A stretch of DNA of 16,789 bases. It comes from Micavibrio_B sp048498395. Its GTDB lineage: Bacteria; Pseudomonadota; Alphaproteobacteria; Micavibrionales; Micavibrionaceae. Position 1 is the first letter of the stretch; each line of letters begins with the position of its first letter. The stretch lies in the NCBI GenBank assembly GCA_048498395.1, contig JBEHYB010000056.1, positions 1 through 16,789 of the forward strand, given 5' to 3'. Of the stretch, positions 7,635 through 14,064 are shown one piece after another. The notes beneath the pieces are model-generated. The model was not told where the DNA came from. It saw only the letters and a program-made list of their open reading frames with translations, and ran no database searches. A program made the position numbers and the translations under genes.

Positions 7635-8939
7635 ATGTCCTCACCCGAAGAAGAAATACTTCCCTCCATCAATCAGGACCAGCTGGATGCCCTGGTAAAT
7701 CTGCATGAGCGGTTTCTGGCGGGACGGGTCGGCGGTCGCCGTGCGACGCTTAAGCGCATCGATATTTCGGGGCTGAGTTTAAAAGAGCGCAATCTGCGCC
7801 AGGCGGATTTTTCGGGTTGCGTCATGCGCAGCATGAATCTCGAGCAAGCGAGTTTTCAGGAAGCCTGTCTTTATGCCTGTGACATGAGTTTTTCAAATCT
7901 CAACAATACGAATTTTATCCGTGCCGATCTGCGCGGTGTCAGGATTGAGAGTGCCAATCTTGCCGGTGCCGACCTTGAGCGTGCCGACATGCGGGCTGGT
8001 GCTTTGTCGTCAGATGGAAATTATGTGGCCCCGCTGCCGGTCAGTTTTCGCGGCGCGAATTTATCGGGCGCGCGATTAATCGGCACGATGGCGCATCAGG
8101 CCGATTTCTCGGACGCGATCATGGCGAACGCGCAAATTCAAAAAGCCGATTTGCGTGGGGCAAAATTCGAAAACGCCGATTTAAGTAACGCCGATTTGTC
8201 TGGCGTGCAGTTAAGCGGGGCCGATCTCAAGAACACCATCCTTGCCGGCGCGAATTTATCGCAGATCCAGGATAACGATTTTGATATTTCGAACGCCATT
8301 ACGGACAAGAATATAGGGCTTTCCATCAACGAATTGAAAGCTCCGCTATTGACGCTGCTCGAAGATCACAAGAGCTGGGTTGAATCGGTGGGCATCAGGG
8401 GCCGCCAGCTTGATTTGAGTTTTTATGACTTGCGTGAAGCGTCGTCTCTCAAGAAAGAGAAGCTGACGGCGCTCAAGGCGCGTCAGGCCAAATTTATCGG
8501 ACTTAATCTTTACAAGGCCGAGCTGCAAAGCTCGATCCTTGACGGGTCGGATTTCCGCAACTGCGATCTCGAAGAAGCGGATTTTCGCGGCAGCTCGCTT
8601 GTCGGTGCGACATTCAGCCATGCGCGTATGCGCGGCATCAATTTCTCGCCATTGATGTTTGGCACCGGCGCGCAGAAACGTTTTGCGCCTACCAATATAA
8701 TGTCCGGTATTTTCAGATATGCGGATATGCGAGGTGCCAACCTGCGCAACGTATCGTTGAAAAATGCGGATCTGTCTTTCGCCAATTTAAGCGGAGCGGA
8801 TCTTCGCGAAGCCGACTTATCGGGTGCCAATCTCGAAGGCACGAATATGGACGATGCCATGACCGAAGGCACAATCATGAAAGGCGCGAATATCGGTCGC
8901 GCCTTCTCGGTCGGTTCATTACTGAGAGATAAAGCTTAA
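7635..8939 (+). CDS. Pentapeptide-repeat protein with a central non-repeat linker
   Basis: The 434 residues are mostly A(D/N)LXX pentapeptide repeats, which fold into a right-handed quadrilateral beta-helix. Repeat blocks run at about 41-118, 137-212, 258-335 and 358-424. The middle linker at about 222-257 contains LLTLLEDHKSWVESVG, which looks helical. A short N-terminal region (LDALVNLHERFLAG) also looks helical and may serve as a dimerisation or docking element. There is no signal peptide or membrane helix, so it should be cytoplasmic. Some pentapeptide proteins mimic DNA and protect gyrase (Qnr, MfpA), but nothing here points to that role. The gene probably shares a transcript with the tlpA-like gene and overlaps the end of the convergent etfA by 4 bases. 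Function unknown. Confidence 0.85.
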   Translation: MSSPEEEILPSINQDQLDALVNLHERFLAGRVGGRRATLKRIDISGLSLKERNLRQADFSGCVMRSMNLEQASFQEACLYACDMSFSNLNNTNFIRADLRGVRIESANLAGADLERADMRAGALSSDGNYVAPLPVSFRGANLSGARLIGTMAHQADFSDAIMANAQIQKADLRGAKFENADLSNADLSGVQLSGADLKNTILAGANLSQIQDNDFDISNAITDKNIGLSINELKAPLLTLLEDHKSWVESVGIRGRQLDLSFYDLREASSLKKEKLTALKARQAKFIGLNLYKAELQSSILDGSDFRNCDLEEADFRGSSLVGATFSHARMRGINFSPLMFGTGAQKRFAPTNIMSGIFRYADMRGANLRNVSLKNADLSFANLSGADLREADLSGANLEGTNMDDAMTEGTIMKGANIGRAFSVGSLLRDKA

Positions 8940-9865
8940 AGTTTTTCCGTCATTTCCGGTGCGGCCTGGAACAGGTCGGCGACGAGGCCGTAATCGGCGA
9001 TCTGGAAGATCGGCGCTTCCGGGTCTTTGTTGATCGCCACGATCACCTTGGAATCCTTCATCCCGGCCAGGTGCTGGATCGCGCCTGAGATGCCAATCGC
9101 AACATAAAGTTGAGGTGCGACGACTTTGCCGGTCTGTCCGACCTGGTAGTCGTTCGGGGCGTAGCCCGAGTCAACGGCTGCGCGCGACGCGCCTACGGCC
9201 GCGCCGATTTTATCGGCCAGCGTTTCGATGATCTTGAAATTCTCGGCGGAACCGACACCGCGACCGCCGGAGATGACGACTTTCGCGGCCGTGAGATCAG
9301 GGCGCGCGGATTTCGTCAGTTCCTGCCCGACGAATTTGGAGCTGTCGTTACCGCCTTTGCCGGCGACGGTTTCAACGGCGGCGGAACCGCCAGTGGCCGG
9401 AGCCGGATCGAAGCCGGTCGTGCGGATTGTCAGCAGCTTGATCGCATCGGATGACTGCACGGTCGCAATGGCGTTGCCGGCATAGACCGGGCGTTTGAAA
9501 GTGGATGCGTGGACGATCTCGATCACGTCGGATACCTGTTGCAGCCCCTTGATGCCCGCGATGCGTGGCAGAAGGTTTTTGCCGAATGTCGTGCCGGGCG
9601 CGAGAATATGCGAGTACTGGTCGGCGATACCGATAACGAGCGGCGCGACTGTTTCTGGCAACTGGTGTTCATATTCAGCGCTGTCCGTGTGCAGGACTTT
9701 GGTTACGCCTGCTATGGCTGCTGCGGCTTGGGCTGCTGCGGCAGAGCCTGCGCCGACGACCAGAACATGAACGTCCGCGCCGAGTTTGGTCGCGGCGGTG
9801 ATCGTGTTCAGTGTCGATGATTTCAATGTCGCGTGATCGTGTTCCGCAATAACGAGAATTGGCAT
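8936..9865 (-). CDS. etfA: Electron transfer flavoprotein, alpha subunit
   Basis: EtfA with EtfB forms the soluble FAD-containing carrier that takes electrons from acyl-CoA and related dehydrogenases and passes them to ETF-ubiquinone oxidoreductase. The 309-residue product has an N-terminal alpha/beta domain (ILVIAEHDHATLKSSTLNTI) and a C-terminal FAD domain from about residue 196. That domain carries the ISGGRGVGS motif (199-206), the SRAAVDSGYAP segment (228-237) and the family signature LYVAIGISGAIQHLAGMKDS (253-272), followed by VIVAINKDPEAPIF. An AAAGGA-type ribosome site lies about 9 bases before the ATG. It follows etfB after 54 bases that fold into two hairpins. Its stop codon overlaps that of the convergent pentapeptide-repeat gene. 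Confidence 0.96.
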   Translation of the reverse strand: MPILVIAEHDHATLKSSTLNTITAATKLGADVHVLVVGAGSAAAAQAAAAIAGVTKVLHTDSAEYEHQLPETVAPLVIGIADQYSHILAPGTTFGKNLLPRIAGIKGLQQVSDVIEIVHASTFKRPVYAGNAIATVQSSDAIKLLTIRTTGFDPAPATGGSAAVETVAGKGGNDSSKFVGQELTKSARPDLTAAKVVISGGRGVGSAENFKIIETLADKIGAAVGASRAAVDSGYAPNDYQVGQTGKVVAPQLYVAIGISGAIQHLAGMKDSKVIVAINKDPEAPIFQIADYGLVADLFQAAPEMTEKL

Positions 9866-9883
9866 TTATGTTTTCCTTTCTGG

Positions 9884-9903
9884 ATCCCCGCTTGCGCGGG
9901 GAT
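9884..9903. repeat. Palindromic repeat between etfB and etfA (8-bp stem, tetraloop)
   Basis: ATCCCCGC (9884-9891) and GCGGGGAT (9896-9903) form a perfect 8-bp stem. In the RNA of the etfB-etfA transcript (minus strand) the loop reads GCAA, a GNRA tetraloop. The stem core CCCCGC/GCGGGG is the same as in the repeat pair at 11669-11739, so all belong to one small dispersed family of REP-like palindromes. There is no U-tract after the hairpin on the etfB strand, so it is not a standard terminator; messenger stabilisation or processing is possible. Confidence 0.75.
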
Positions 9904-9926
9904 GATTTGATTCAAAGTATCAAATC
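9904..9926. repeat. Second hairpin overlapping the etfB stop codon
   Basis: GATTTGAT at 9904-9911 is the exact reverse complement of ATCAAATC at 9919-9926, with a 7-base loop. It abuts the CCCCGC hairpin without a gap and spans the etfB stop codon (9920-9922). The stem is AT-rich and much weaker than its neighbour, so it could be chance. Confidence 0.45.
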
Positions 9927-10687
9927 ACCTTCGCTTCTGTTTTGAGTTTCGTAATGAGTTCGTCGACAGAGGCGACTTTAACGCCGCCCTGACGTTTGGC
10001 AGGTTCTTCGACCTTGATGACTTTCAGACGTGGGGCGATTGTCACGCCGAGCTCTTCCGGTTTCATCGTCGCCAGCGGTTTCTGTTTGGCCTTCATGATA
10101 TTCGGCAGGGCCGCGTAGCGAGGTTCGTTCAGGCGAAGGTCGGTCGTGATGATGCCGGGCAGCTTGATCTCGATTGTTTCAAGGCCCCCGTCGATTTCGC
10201 GGGTGACTTTGGCGGCGGACTCGCCGATCAACTCGACCTTGGAAGCGAAAGTCGCCTGCGGCCAGTTCAGCATGCCCGCGAGCATCTGTCCCGTCTGGTT
10301 GCTGTCATCGTCAATTGACTGTTTGCCCATGATGACGAGGTTCGGCTGTTCCTTATCGATAACGGCTTTTAAAAGCTGGGCGACGGCAAGAGGTTCAACG
10401 CCGCCGAGATCGATCGGTTGTTCTGTCTGCACGAGAATGCCGCGATCCGCGCCGATTGCCATGGCCGTGCGCATAACGTCCTGCGCCTGGGCGGGACCGA
10501 TCGAGACGACGACGATTTCCTTGGCGATGCCTTTTTCCTTGAGGCGGACGGCTTCTTCAATCGCGATTTCATCGAAAGGGTTCATCGACATTTTGACGTT
10601 GGCGAGTTCGACCCCGCTATGGTCCGCTTTGACACGAACTTTCACGTTGAAATCGATGACACGTTTGACAGGCACAAGAATTTTCAT
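9920..10687 (-). CDS. etfB: Electron transfer flavoprotein, beta subunit
   Basis: EtfB pairs with EtfA and carries the structural AMP site and the dehydrogenase-docking loop. The 255-residue product starts MKILVPVKRVIDFNVKVRVK, typical of the family, has MNPFDEIAIEEAVRLKE at 36-52, and contains the beta-subunit signature region VTREIDGGLETIEIKLPGI at 161-179. The segment LNEPRYAALPNIMKAKQKPL at 186-205 corresponds to the recognition loop, in which a leucine (L194 here) is known from human ETF to insert into partner dehydrogenases. The gene starts 9 bases after the HIG1-domain gene; the TAAGG at that gene's stop may serve as its ribosome site. Together with etfA and the genes upstream it forms a respiratory operon. 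Confidence 0.96.
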   Translation of the reverse strand: MKILVPVKRVIDFNVKVRVKADHSGVELANVKMSMNPFDEIAIEEAVRLKEKGIAKEIVVVSIGPAQAQDVMRTAMAIGADRGILVQTEQPIDLGGVEPLAVAQLLKAVIDKEQPNLVIMGKQSIDDDSNQTGQMLAGMLNWPQATFASKVELIGESAAKVTREIDGGLETIEIKLPGIITTDLRLNEPRYAALPNIMKAKQKPLATMKPEELGVTIAPRLKVIKVEEPAKRQGGVKVASVDELITKLKTEAKVI

Positions 10688-10696
10688 GAGGGGACC

Positions 10697-10894
10697 TTAT
10701 TTATGATAGACGAAATATGCGAGGGCGAGCAGAGCGACGGTGATACCCTGAAGAATGACCCGGGCCTGCATGAGTTTATTACCGTATTTCTCATTAAAGG
10801 CACCGCCTTTGATAAAGCCGATAATACCGATGAGAAGCACGCCCAGAACACTGAGCAGGGAGAGGGCAACTAAAATTGGAAGGACTATATTCAT
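10697..10894 (-). CDS. HIG1-domain twin transmembrane protein
   Basis: The 65-residue product has two membrane helices (about 4-27 and 44-62) joined by a short polar loop containing KYGNKLMQARVILQG. This is the QARVILQG-type signature of the hypoxia-induced protein family (HIG_1_N). Mitochondrial relatives (Rcf1, HIGD) associate with cytochrome c oxidase and respiratory supercomplexes; bacterial relatives are little studied. It lies 17 bases after ubiG and 9 bases before etfB, fitting a shared transcript for quinone-linked electron transfer. An AGAGG directly abuts the ATG, unusually close for a ribosome site. The family call rests on length, topology and the loop motif. Confidence 0.82.
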   Translation of the reverse strand: MNIVLPILVALSLLSVLGVLLIGIIGFIKGGAFNEKYGNKLMQARVILQGITVALLALAYFVYHK

Positions 10895-10911
10895 CCTCTT
10901 AAGATAGGGGA

Positions 10912-11649
10912 CTAGAGTTTTTCTGCAACCAGAAAATAGTTCACGTCCACATCCCGCGGATGAATGGAAAACTCGTTTTTGACCGGGTTAAAGATCAAAC
11001 CTTTAACATCCGTGACATTCAATCCTGCCAAATCTGCAAGATCGCCCAGTTCGGAGGGCTTTACGAAACGCTTCCAGTCATGGGTGCCCACGGGAACCCA
11101 GCGAAGCAGGTGTTCTGCTGCGACGATACCCAGGGCGTAGGATTTCCATGTGCGGTTTAGTGTCGAAAAGATAACCAGCCCGCCTTTTTTTACCAATGAC
11201 GCACACAGGGCGACGAAATCCTGCGCCGAGGCGGTATGTTCGATAATTTCCAATGCCAGCACGATATCGTATTTTTTATTCGCTGCGGCGAGGTCTTCTG
11301 CTGCACCGCATATATAATTTATGTCCAGATCTTCACTATCAGCATGTTCTTTGGCAGCAGCGATACCGATTGCGTCGGCATCAAGTCCGGTGACAGTCGC
11401 GCCCAGACGGCAAAGTGGTTCTGAAATCAGTCCGCCACCGCAGCCTATATCGAGTATCGATAATCCTGAAAGCGTCTTAATTTTGCTGTCATCCAGGCCG
11501 AAATGGTAGACGAGTTGGTCGCGGATGAATTCCATGCGTGCGGGGTTCAGGCGGTGTAAGGGCTTAAACGGGCCGTCCGGATCCCACCAGTTTGCGGAAT
11601 CTTTGGAAAAATGGTCGATCTGGTTTTTGTCGAGCGTCGTCGTTTTCAT
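10912..11649 (-). CDS. ubiG: Ubiquinone biosynthesis O-methyltransferase UbiG
   Basis: UbiG carries out both SAM-dependent O-methylations in ubiquinone synthesis. The SAM motif ILDIGCGGGLISEPL lies at about 65-79, and the UbiG-specific N-terminal segment SANWWDPDGPFKPLHRLNP at 18-36. ALEIIEHT and a C-terminal VDVNYFLVAEKL complete the match. I start it at ATG 11649 (245 residues), because UbiG proteins usually begin shortly before the FSKDSANWW region; an in-frame TTG at 11667 would add six residues and sits almost on the repeat. No strong ribosome site precedes either start. It heads the minus-strand group with HIG1, etfB and etfA and is divergent from lysC, a pairing common in alphaproteobacteria. 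Confidence 0.94.
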   Translation of the reverse strand: MKTTTLDKNQIDHFSKDSANWWDPDGPFKPLHRLNPARMEFIRDQLVYHFGLDDSKIKTLSGLSILDIGCGGGLISEPLCRLGATVTGLDADAIGIAAAKEHADSEDLDINYICGAAEDLAAANKKYDIVLALEIIEHTASAQDFVALCASLVKKGGLVIFSTLNRTWKSYALGIVAAEHLLRWVPVGTHDWKRFVKPSELGDLADLAGLNVTDVKGLIFNPVKNEFSIHPRDVDVNYFLVAEKL

Positions 11650-11668
11650 GGGCGAAACATATCGCAAA

Positions 11669-11693
11669 TGCTTTCCCCGCGAAAGCGGGGATC
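11669..11693 (+). repeat. REP-like palindromic unit, first copy of an inverted pair
   Basis: This 25-base unit contains CCCCGC-GAAA-GCGGGG at 11675-11690, a 6-bp stem with a GNRA loop. The whole 25 bases recur as an exact reverse complement at 11715-11739, after a 21-base spacer. It lies only 20 bases upstream of the ubiG start codon. Paired, oppositely oriented units of this size are typical of REP/BIME elements. Confidence 0.85.
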
Positions 11694-11714
11694 CAGGCAG
11701 TTGTGCACTTTAAA

Positions 11715-11739
11715 GATCCCCGCTTTCGCGGGGAAAGCA
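11715..11739 (-). repeat. REP-like palindromic unit, second copy of the inverted pair
   Basis: Exact reverse complement of 11669-11693. On the minus strand it gives the same CCCCGC-GAAA-GCGGGG hairpin. The two units together could form one long cruciform or transcript hairpin of 25 bp with a 21-base loop. It lies between the divergent ubiG and lysC genes, about 50 bases before the lysC start. Confidence 0.85.
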
Positions 11740-11790
11740 GGAAAGAGACCCTAGTCATAAGCAGTTTCGTCGGTTAAACTCTGCGCCGCA

Positions 11791-13029
11791 ATGTCAAAAA
11801 TAGTCGTTAAATTCGGGGGGACTTCGGTCGCCGACCCCGCAAGAATTGAAAAAGCTGCAGAAAAAGTCGCGGCGGAAGTCGCGCGCGGCAACAAGGTCGC
11901 CGTCGTCGTCTCCGCCATGGCAGGCGTTACCAACCAACTGGTCGAATATTGCCGTCAGATCGACATCAAGCATGATGACCGCGAACATGACGCGGTTGTG
12001 GCATCAGGCGAGCAGATTACATCGGGCCTTATGGCGATGGCGCTGTTGAAAAAAGGCATCAAGTCGCGTTCCTTTATGGGATGGCAGGTGCCGATCCATT
12101 GTGACAGCAATCATAAGAAAGCCCGCATCACCGGGATCGATTCCGATAATCTGAATGCGCAGTTCGACCAAAACACCGTGCCTATCATCGCCGGGTTTCA
12201 GGGCGTAACAAAAGACCATCGCATCACGACGCTGGGGCGCGGTGGGTCGGATACGACGGCGGTCGCGATTGCGGCGGCAGTCAAGGCGGACCGCTGTGAT
12301 ATTTATACGGATGTCGATGGTGTCTATACGACAGACCCGCGCGTGACGGACAAGGCAAAAAAGATCGATCGCATTTCATACGAAGAGATGCTTGAGCTGG
12401 CTTCGCTTGGCGCGAAAGTCCTGCATACGCGCTCCGTCGAGCTTGCGATGGCGCAAAACGTCCAGGTGCAGGTTTTATCAAGTTTTGATGCGGCCATCGG
12501 CAGCGATCTGCCAGGCACGCTTGTTTTGAGAGAGGAAGATATCGTGGAACAGATGATCGTAAACGGCGTGGCTTTCACGCGTGATGAAGCCAAGGTAACC
12601 GTGCGTAACGTCCCCGATGTCCCGGGTGTCGCGGCTTCGCTGTTTGGTCCCCTGGCCGACGCGAATATCAATGTCGATATGATCGTCCAGAATATTTCGC
12701 CTGACGGTAAGAATACCGATATGACCTTTACCGTGCCGCGCGCAGATCATGCCAACACGCTTGAAGTCCTGAAAGGTATTCCGGTTTTAAAAGGCATCGA
12801 GGTTCAGTCCGATAACAAGGTCGCGAAAATATCCGTCGTCGGGATCGGCATGCGGTCGCACTCAGGTGTCGCGCAGAAAATGTTCAAGACGCTCGCCGAG
12901 AAATCTATCAACATCCAGGTCATCACGACATCGGAAATCAAAGTCAGCGTACTGATTTCCGAAGACTATGTAGAACTGGCGGTACGCGCGCTTCACACTG
13001 CGTTTGGTCTCGACAAAGCTGCCGCATAG
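11791..13029 (+). CDS. lysC: Aspartate kinase
   Basis: LysC phosphorylates L-aspartate, the committed step to lysine, diaminopimelate, threonine and methionine. The 412-residue product opens with the kinase motif VVKFGGTSV (5-13), followed by VVVSAMAGVTNQLVEY, the GFQGV and TTLGRGGSDTTAVAIA segments, and the DVDGVYTTDPR nucleotide-binding stretch. Two C-terminal ACT domains follow (VPDVPGVAASLFGPLADANI and VVGIGMRSHSGVAQKMF), as in class-II monofunctional enzymes inhibited by lysine and/or threonine. The class is expected to contain an internal start for a beta subunit, which I did not locate. No Shine-Dalgarno sequence is visible; a TAAACT box ends 10 bases before the ATG, so the message could be leaderless. 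rodZ follows after 6 bases. Confidence 0.97.
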   Translation: MSKIVVKFGGTSVADPARIEKAAEKVAAEVARGNKVAVVVSAMAGVTNQLVEYCRQIDIKHDDREHDAVVASGEQITSGLMAMALLKKGIKSRSFMGWQVPIHCDSNHKKARITGIDSDNLNAQFDQNTVPIIAGFQGVTKDHRITTLGRGGSDTTAVAIAAAVKADRCDIYTDVDGVYTTDPRVTDKAKKIDRISYEEMLELASLGAKVLHTRSVELAMAQNVQVQVLSSFDAAIGSDLPGTLVLREEDIVEQMIVNGVAFTRDEAKVTVRNVPDVPGVAASLFGPLADANINVDMIVQNISPDGKNTDMTFTVPRADHANTLEVLKGIPVLKGIEVQSDNKVAKISVVGIGMRSHSGVAQKMFKTLAEKSINIQVITTSEIKVSVLISEDYVELAVRALHTAFGLDKAAA

Positions 13030-13035
13030 GGTGAA

Positions 13036-13995
13036 ATGACAGAAGATAAATCCGATACGCTCAGGGAAAACGCATCCGACCTTCAGGAAGGACATGCGTC
13101 GCTTTCAGTCGGAGAAATTCTAAAGCGCGCGCGCGTCCAGCATGGGCTGAGCACGGCGCAGGTGCAGGCAGCTCTGCGCATCAAACTCCTTTATATCGAG
13201 GCGCTGGAGAAAAGCGATTTCGAGAGGTTGCCCGGACAGGCCTATGTCGTCGGCTATATTAAATCCTATGCGGAATATCTGGGGCTTGATAGCGGTAAGC
13301 TGGTCCAGCTTCTTCGAAAACAATCCGGCCCGCAGGTTACAAAGCCTGCGCATATATTCCCGGTCGCATCAGACGAACAGAAAATCCCGAGCAAGCGGAT
13401 CATCGCCATCTCGACGGTGCTGTTAATCCTGATCCTGCTGACATGGAAGGTCACAAGCCCTGGCGGTTTGAATCCGGAAGAGATTCCTTCCGTGCCGAAA
13501 GATCTCAAGCAGCAGATGACCGCGCCGCAGAAGCCTCCCGAAGAGAGTCAGCCGACGACAGCCGCTGTCGAAGAGCCTAAACCAAAACCTCACCCGGTCG
13601 TATTGAAAGCAACGCAGGATGTATGGGTTGAAATTCGTGACGGCTCAGGCCAGCCGGTTTTCTCCCGTGTGTTGAAGGAGGGGGAAGAATATTGGGTTCC
13701 GCCCGATCAGAGTGGCTATACGATGACGACCGGAAATGCCGGCGGCTTGCAACCCGTCGTCGAAGGCCAAATGTTGCCGCATCTGGGGCGTGCGGGCGAA
13801 GTCAAACGCAAGATTTCGCTTAATCCATGGGATTTGAAGGGTGAACCGGCACCGGCCGTGCTGCCAGGACCGGCTCCCGCGGCGGGAGCGGAAGCAATTC
13901 CTGCGGTTACGCCTGATGCTGTGCCCGTAGTCGCCCCTGTCCCTAATGCGCAAGCGCCTGTCTCGGCTCCGGCGCAGACCGGCCAGCCGGAATAG
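13036..13995 (+). CDS. RodZ-like helix-turn-helix membrane protein with DUF4115
   Basis: The 319-residue product has a cytoplasmic HTH_25 domain at about 24-86 (SVGEILKRARVQHGLSTAQV, then YVVGYIKSYAEYLGLD), one membrane helix at 121-138, a Pro/Glu/Lys-rich linker, a periplasmic DUF4115 domain at about 185-270 (LKATQDVWVEIRDGSGQPVF), and a Pro/Ala-rich low-complexity tail from 271 to the end. This is the RodZ architecture; RodZ links MreB to the elongation machinery in rod-shaped cells. The alphaproteobacterial members next to ispG are annotated this way, but their function is not uniformly tested. It starts 6 bases after lysC, with AGGG overlapping the lysC stop as ribosome site, so the two are probably co-transcribed. 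Confidence 0.85.
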   Translation: MTEDKSDTLRENASDLQEGHASLSVGEILKRARVQHGLSTAQVQAALRIKLLYIEALEKSDFERLPGQAYVVGYIKSYAEYLGLDSGKLVQLLRKQSGPQVTKPAHIFPVASDEQKIPSKRIIAISTVLLILILLTWKVTSPGGLNPEEIPSVPKDLKQQMTAPQKPPEESQPTTAAVEEPKPKPHPVVLKATQDVWVEIRDGSGQPVFSRVLKEGEEYWVPPDQSGYTMTTGNAGGLQPVVEGQMLPHLGRAGEVKRKISLNPWDLKGEPAPAVLPGPAPAAGAEAIPAVTPDAVPVVAPVPNAQAPVSAPAQTGQPE

Positions 13996-14036
13996 ATCTG
14001 CGACAGATTGGCTTTTTTGCTGATTTAAGTTGAAAA

Positions 14037-14057
14037 AAATGGCCGGAAGGGCCATTT
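14037..14057. promoter_or_regulatory. Hairpin directly before ispG, terminator-like on the minus strand
   Basis: AAATGGCC (14037-14044) and GGCCATTT (14050-14057) form a perfect 8-bp stem with a 5-base loop, ending 7 bases before the ispG ATG. On the plus strand an A-tract precedes it and only a short T-run follows. On the minus strand the stem is followed by seven T in total, as in an intrinsic terminator. The loop and its edge contain GGAAGG, the only purine-rich ribosome-site candidate for ispG, which the fold would partly hide. Confidence 0.5.
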
Positions 14058-14064
14058 ATCCCTC

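Noticed and set aside
11592..11777. Plus-strand 61-codon frame containing FPAKAGIQ and DPRFRGES
   Set aside because: This is the well-known translation of a palindromic repeat and it lies mostly over the repeat pair and antisense to ubiG; not a gene.
13996..14018. Small hairpin ATCTG-CGA-CAGAT with T6 after the rodZ-like gene, as a terminator
   Set aside because: The stem is only 5 bp and separated from the T-run by several bases; too weak to call.
13645..14055. 136-codon minus-strand frame opposite the rodZ-like gene
   Set aside because: Arg-rich shadow of the Pro/Ala-rich tail; no recognisable domain.
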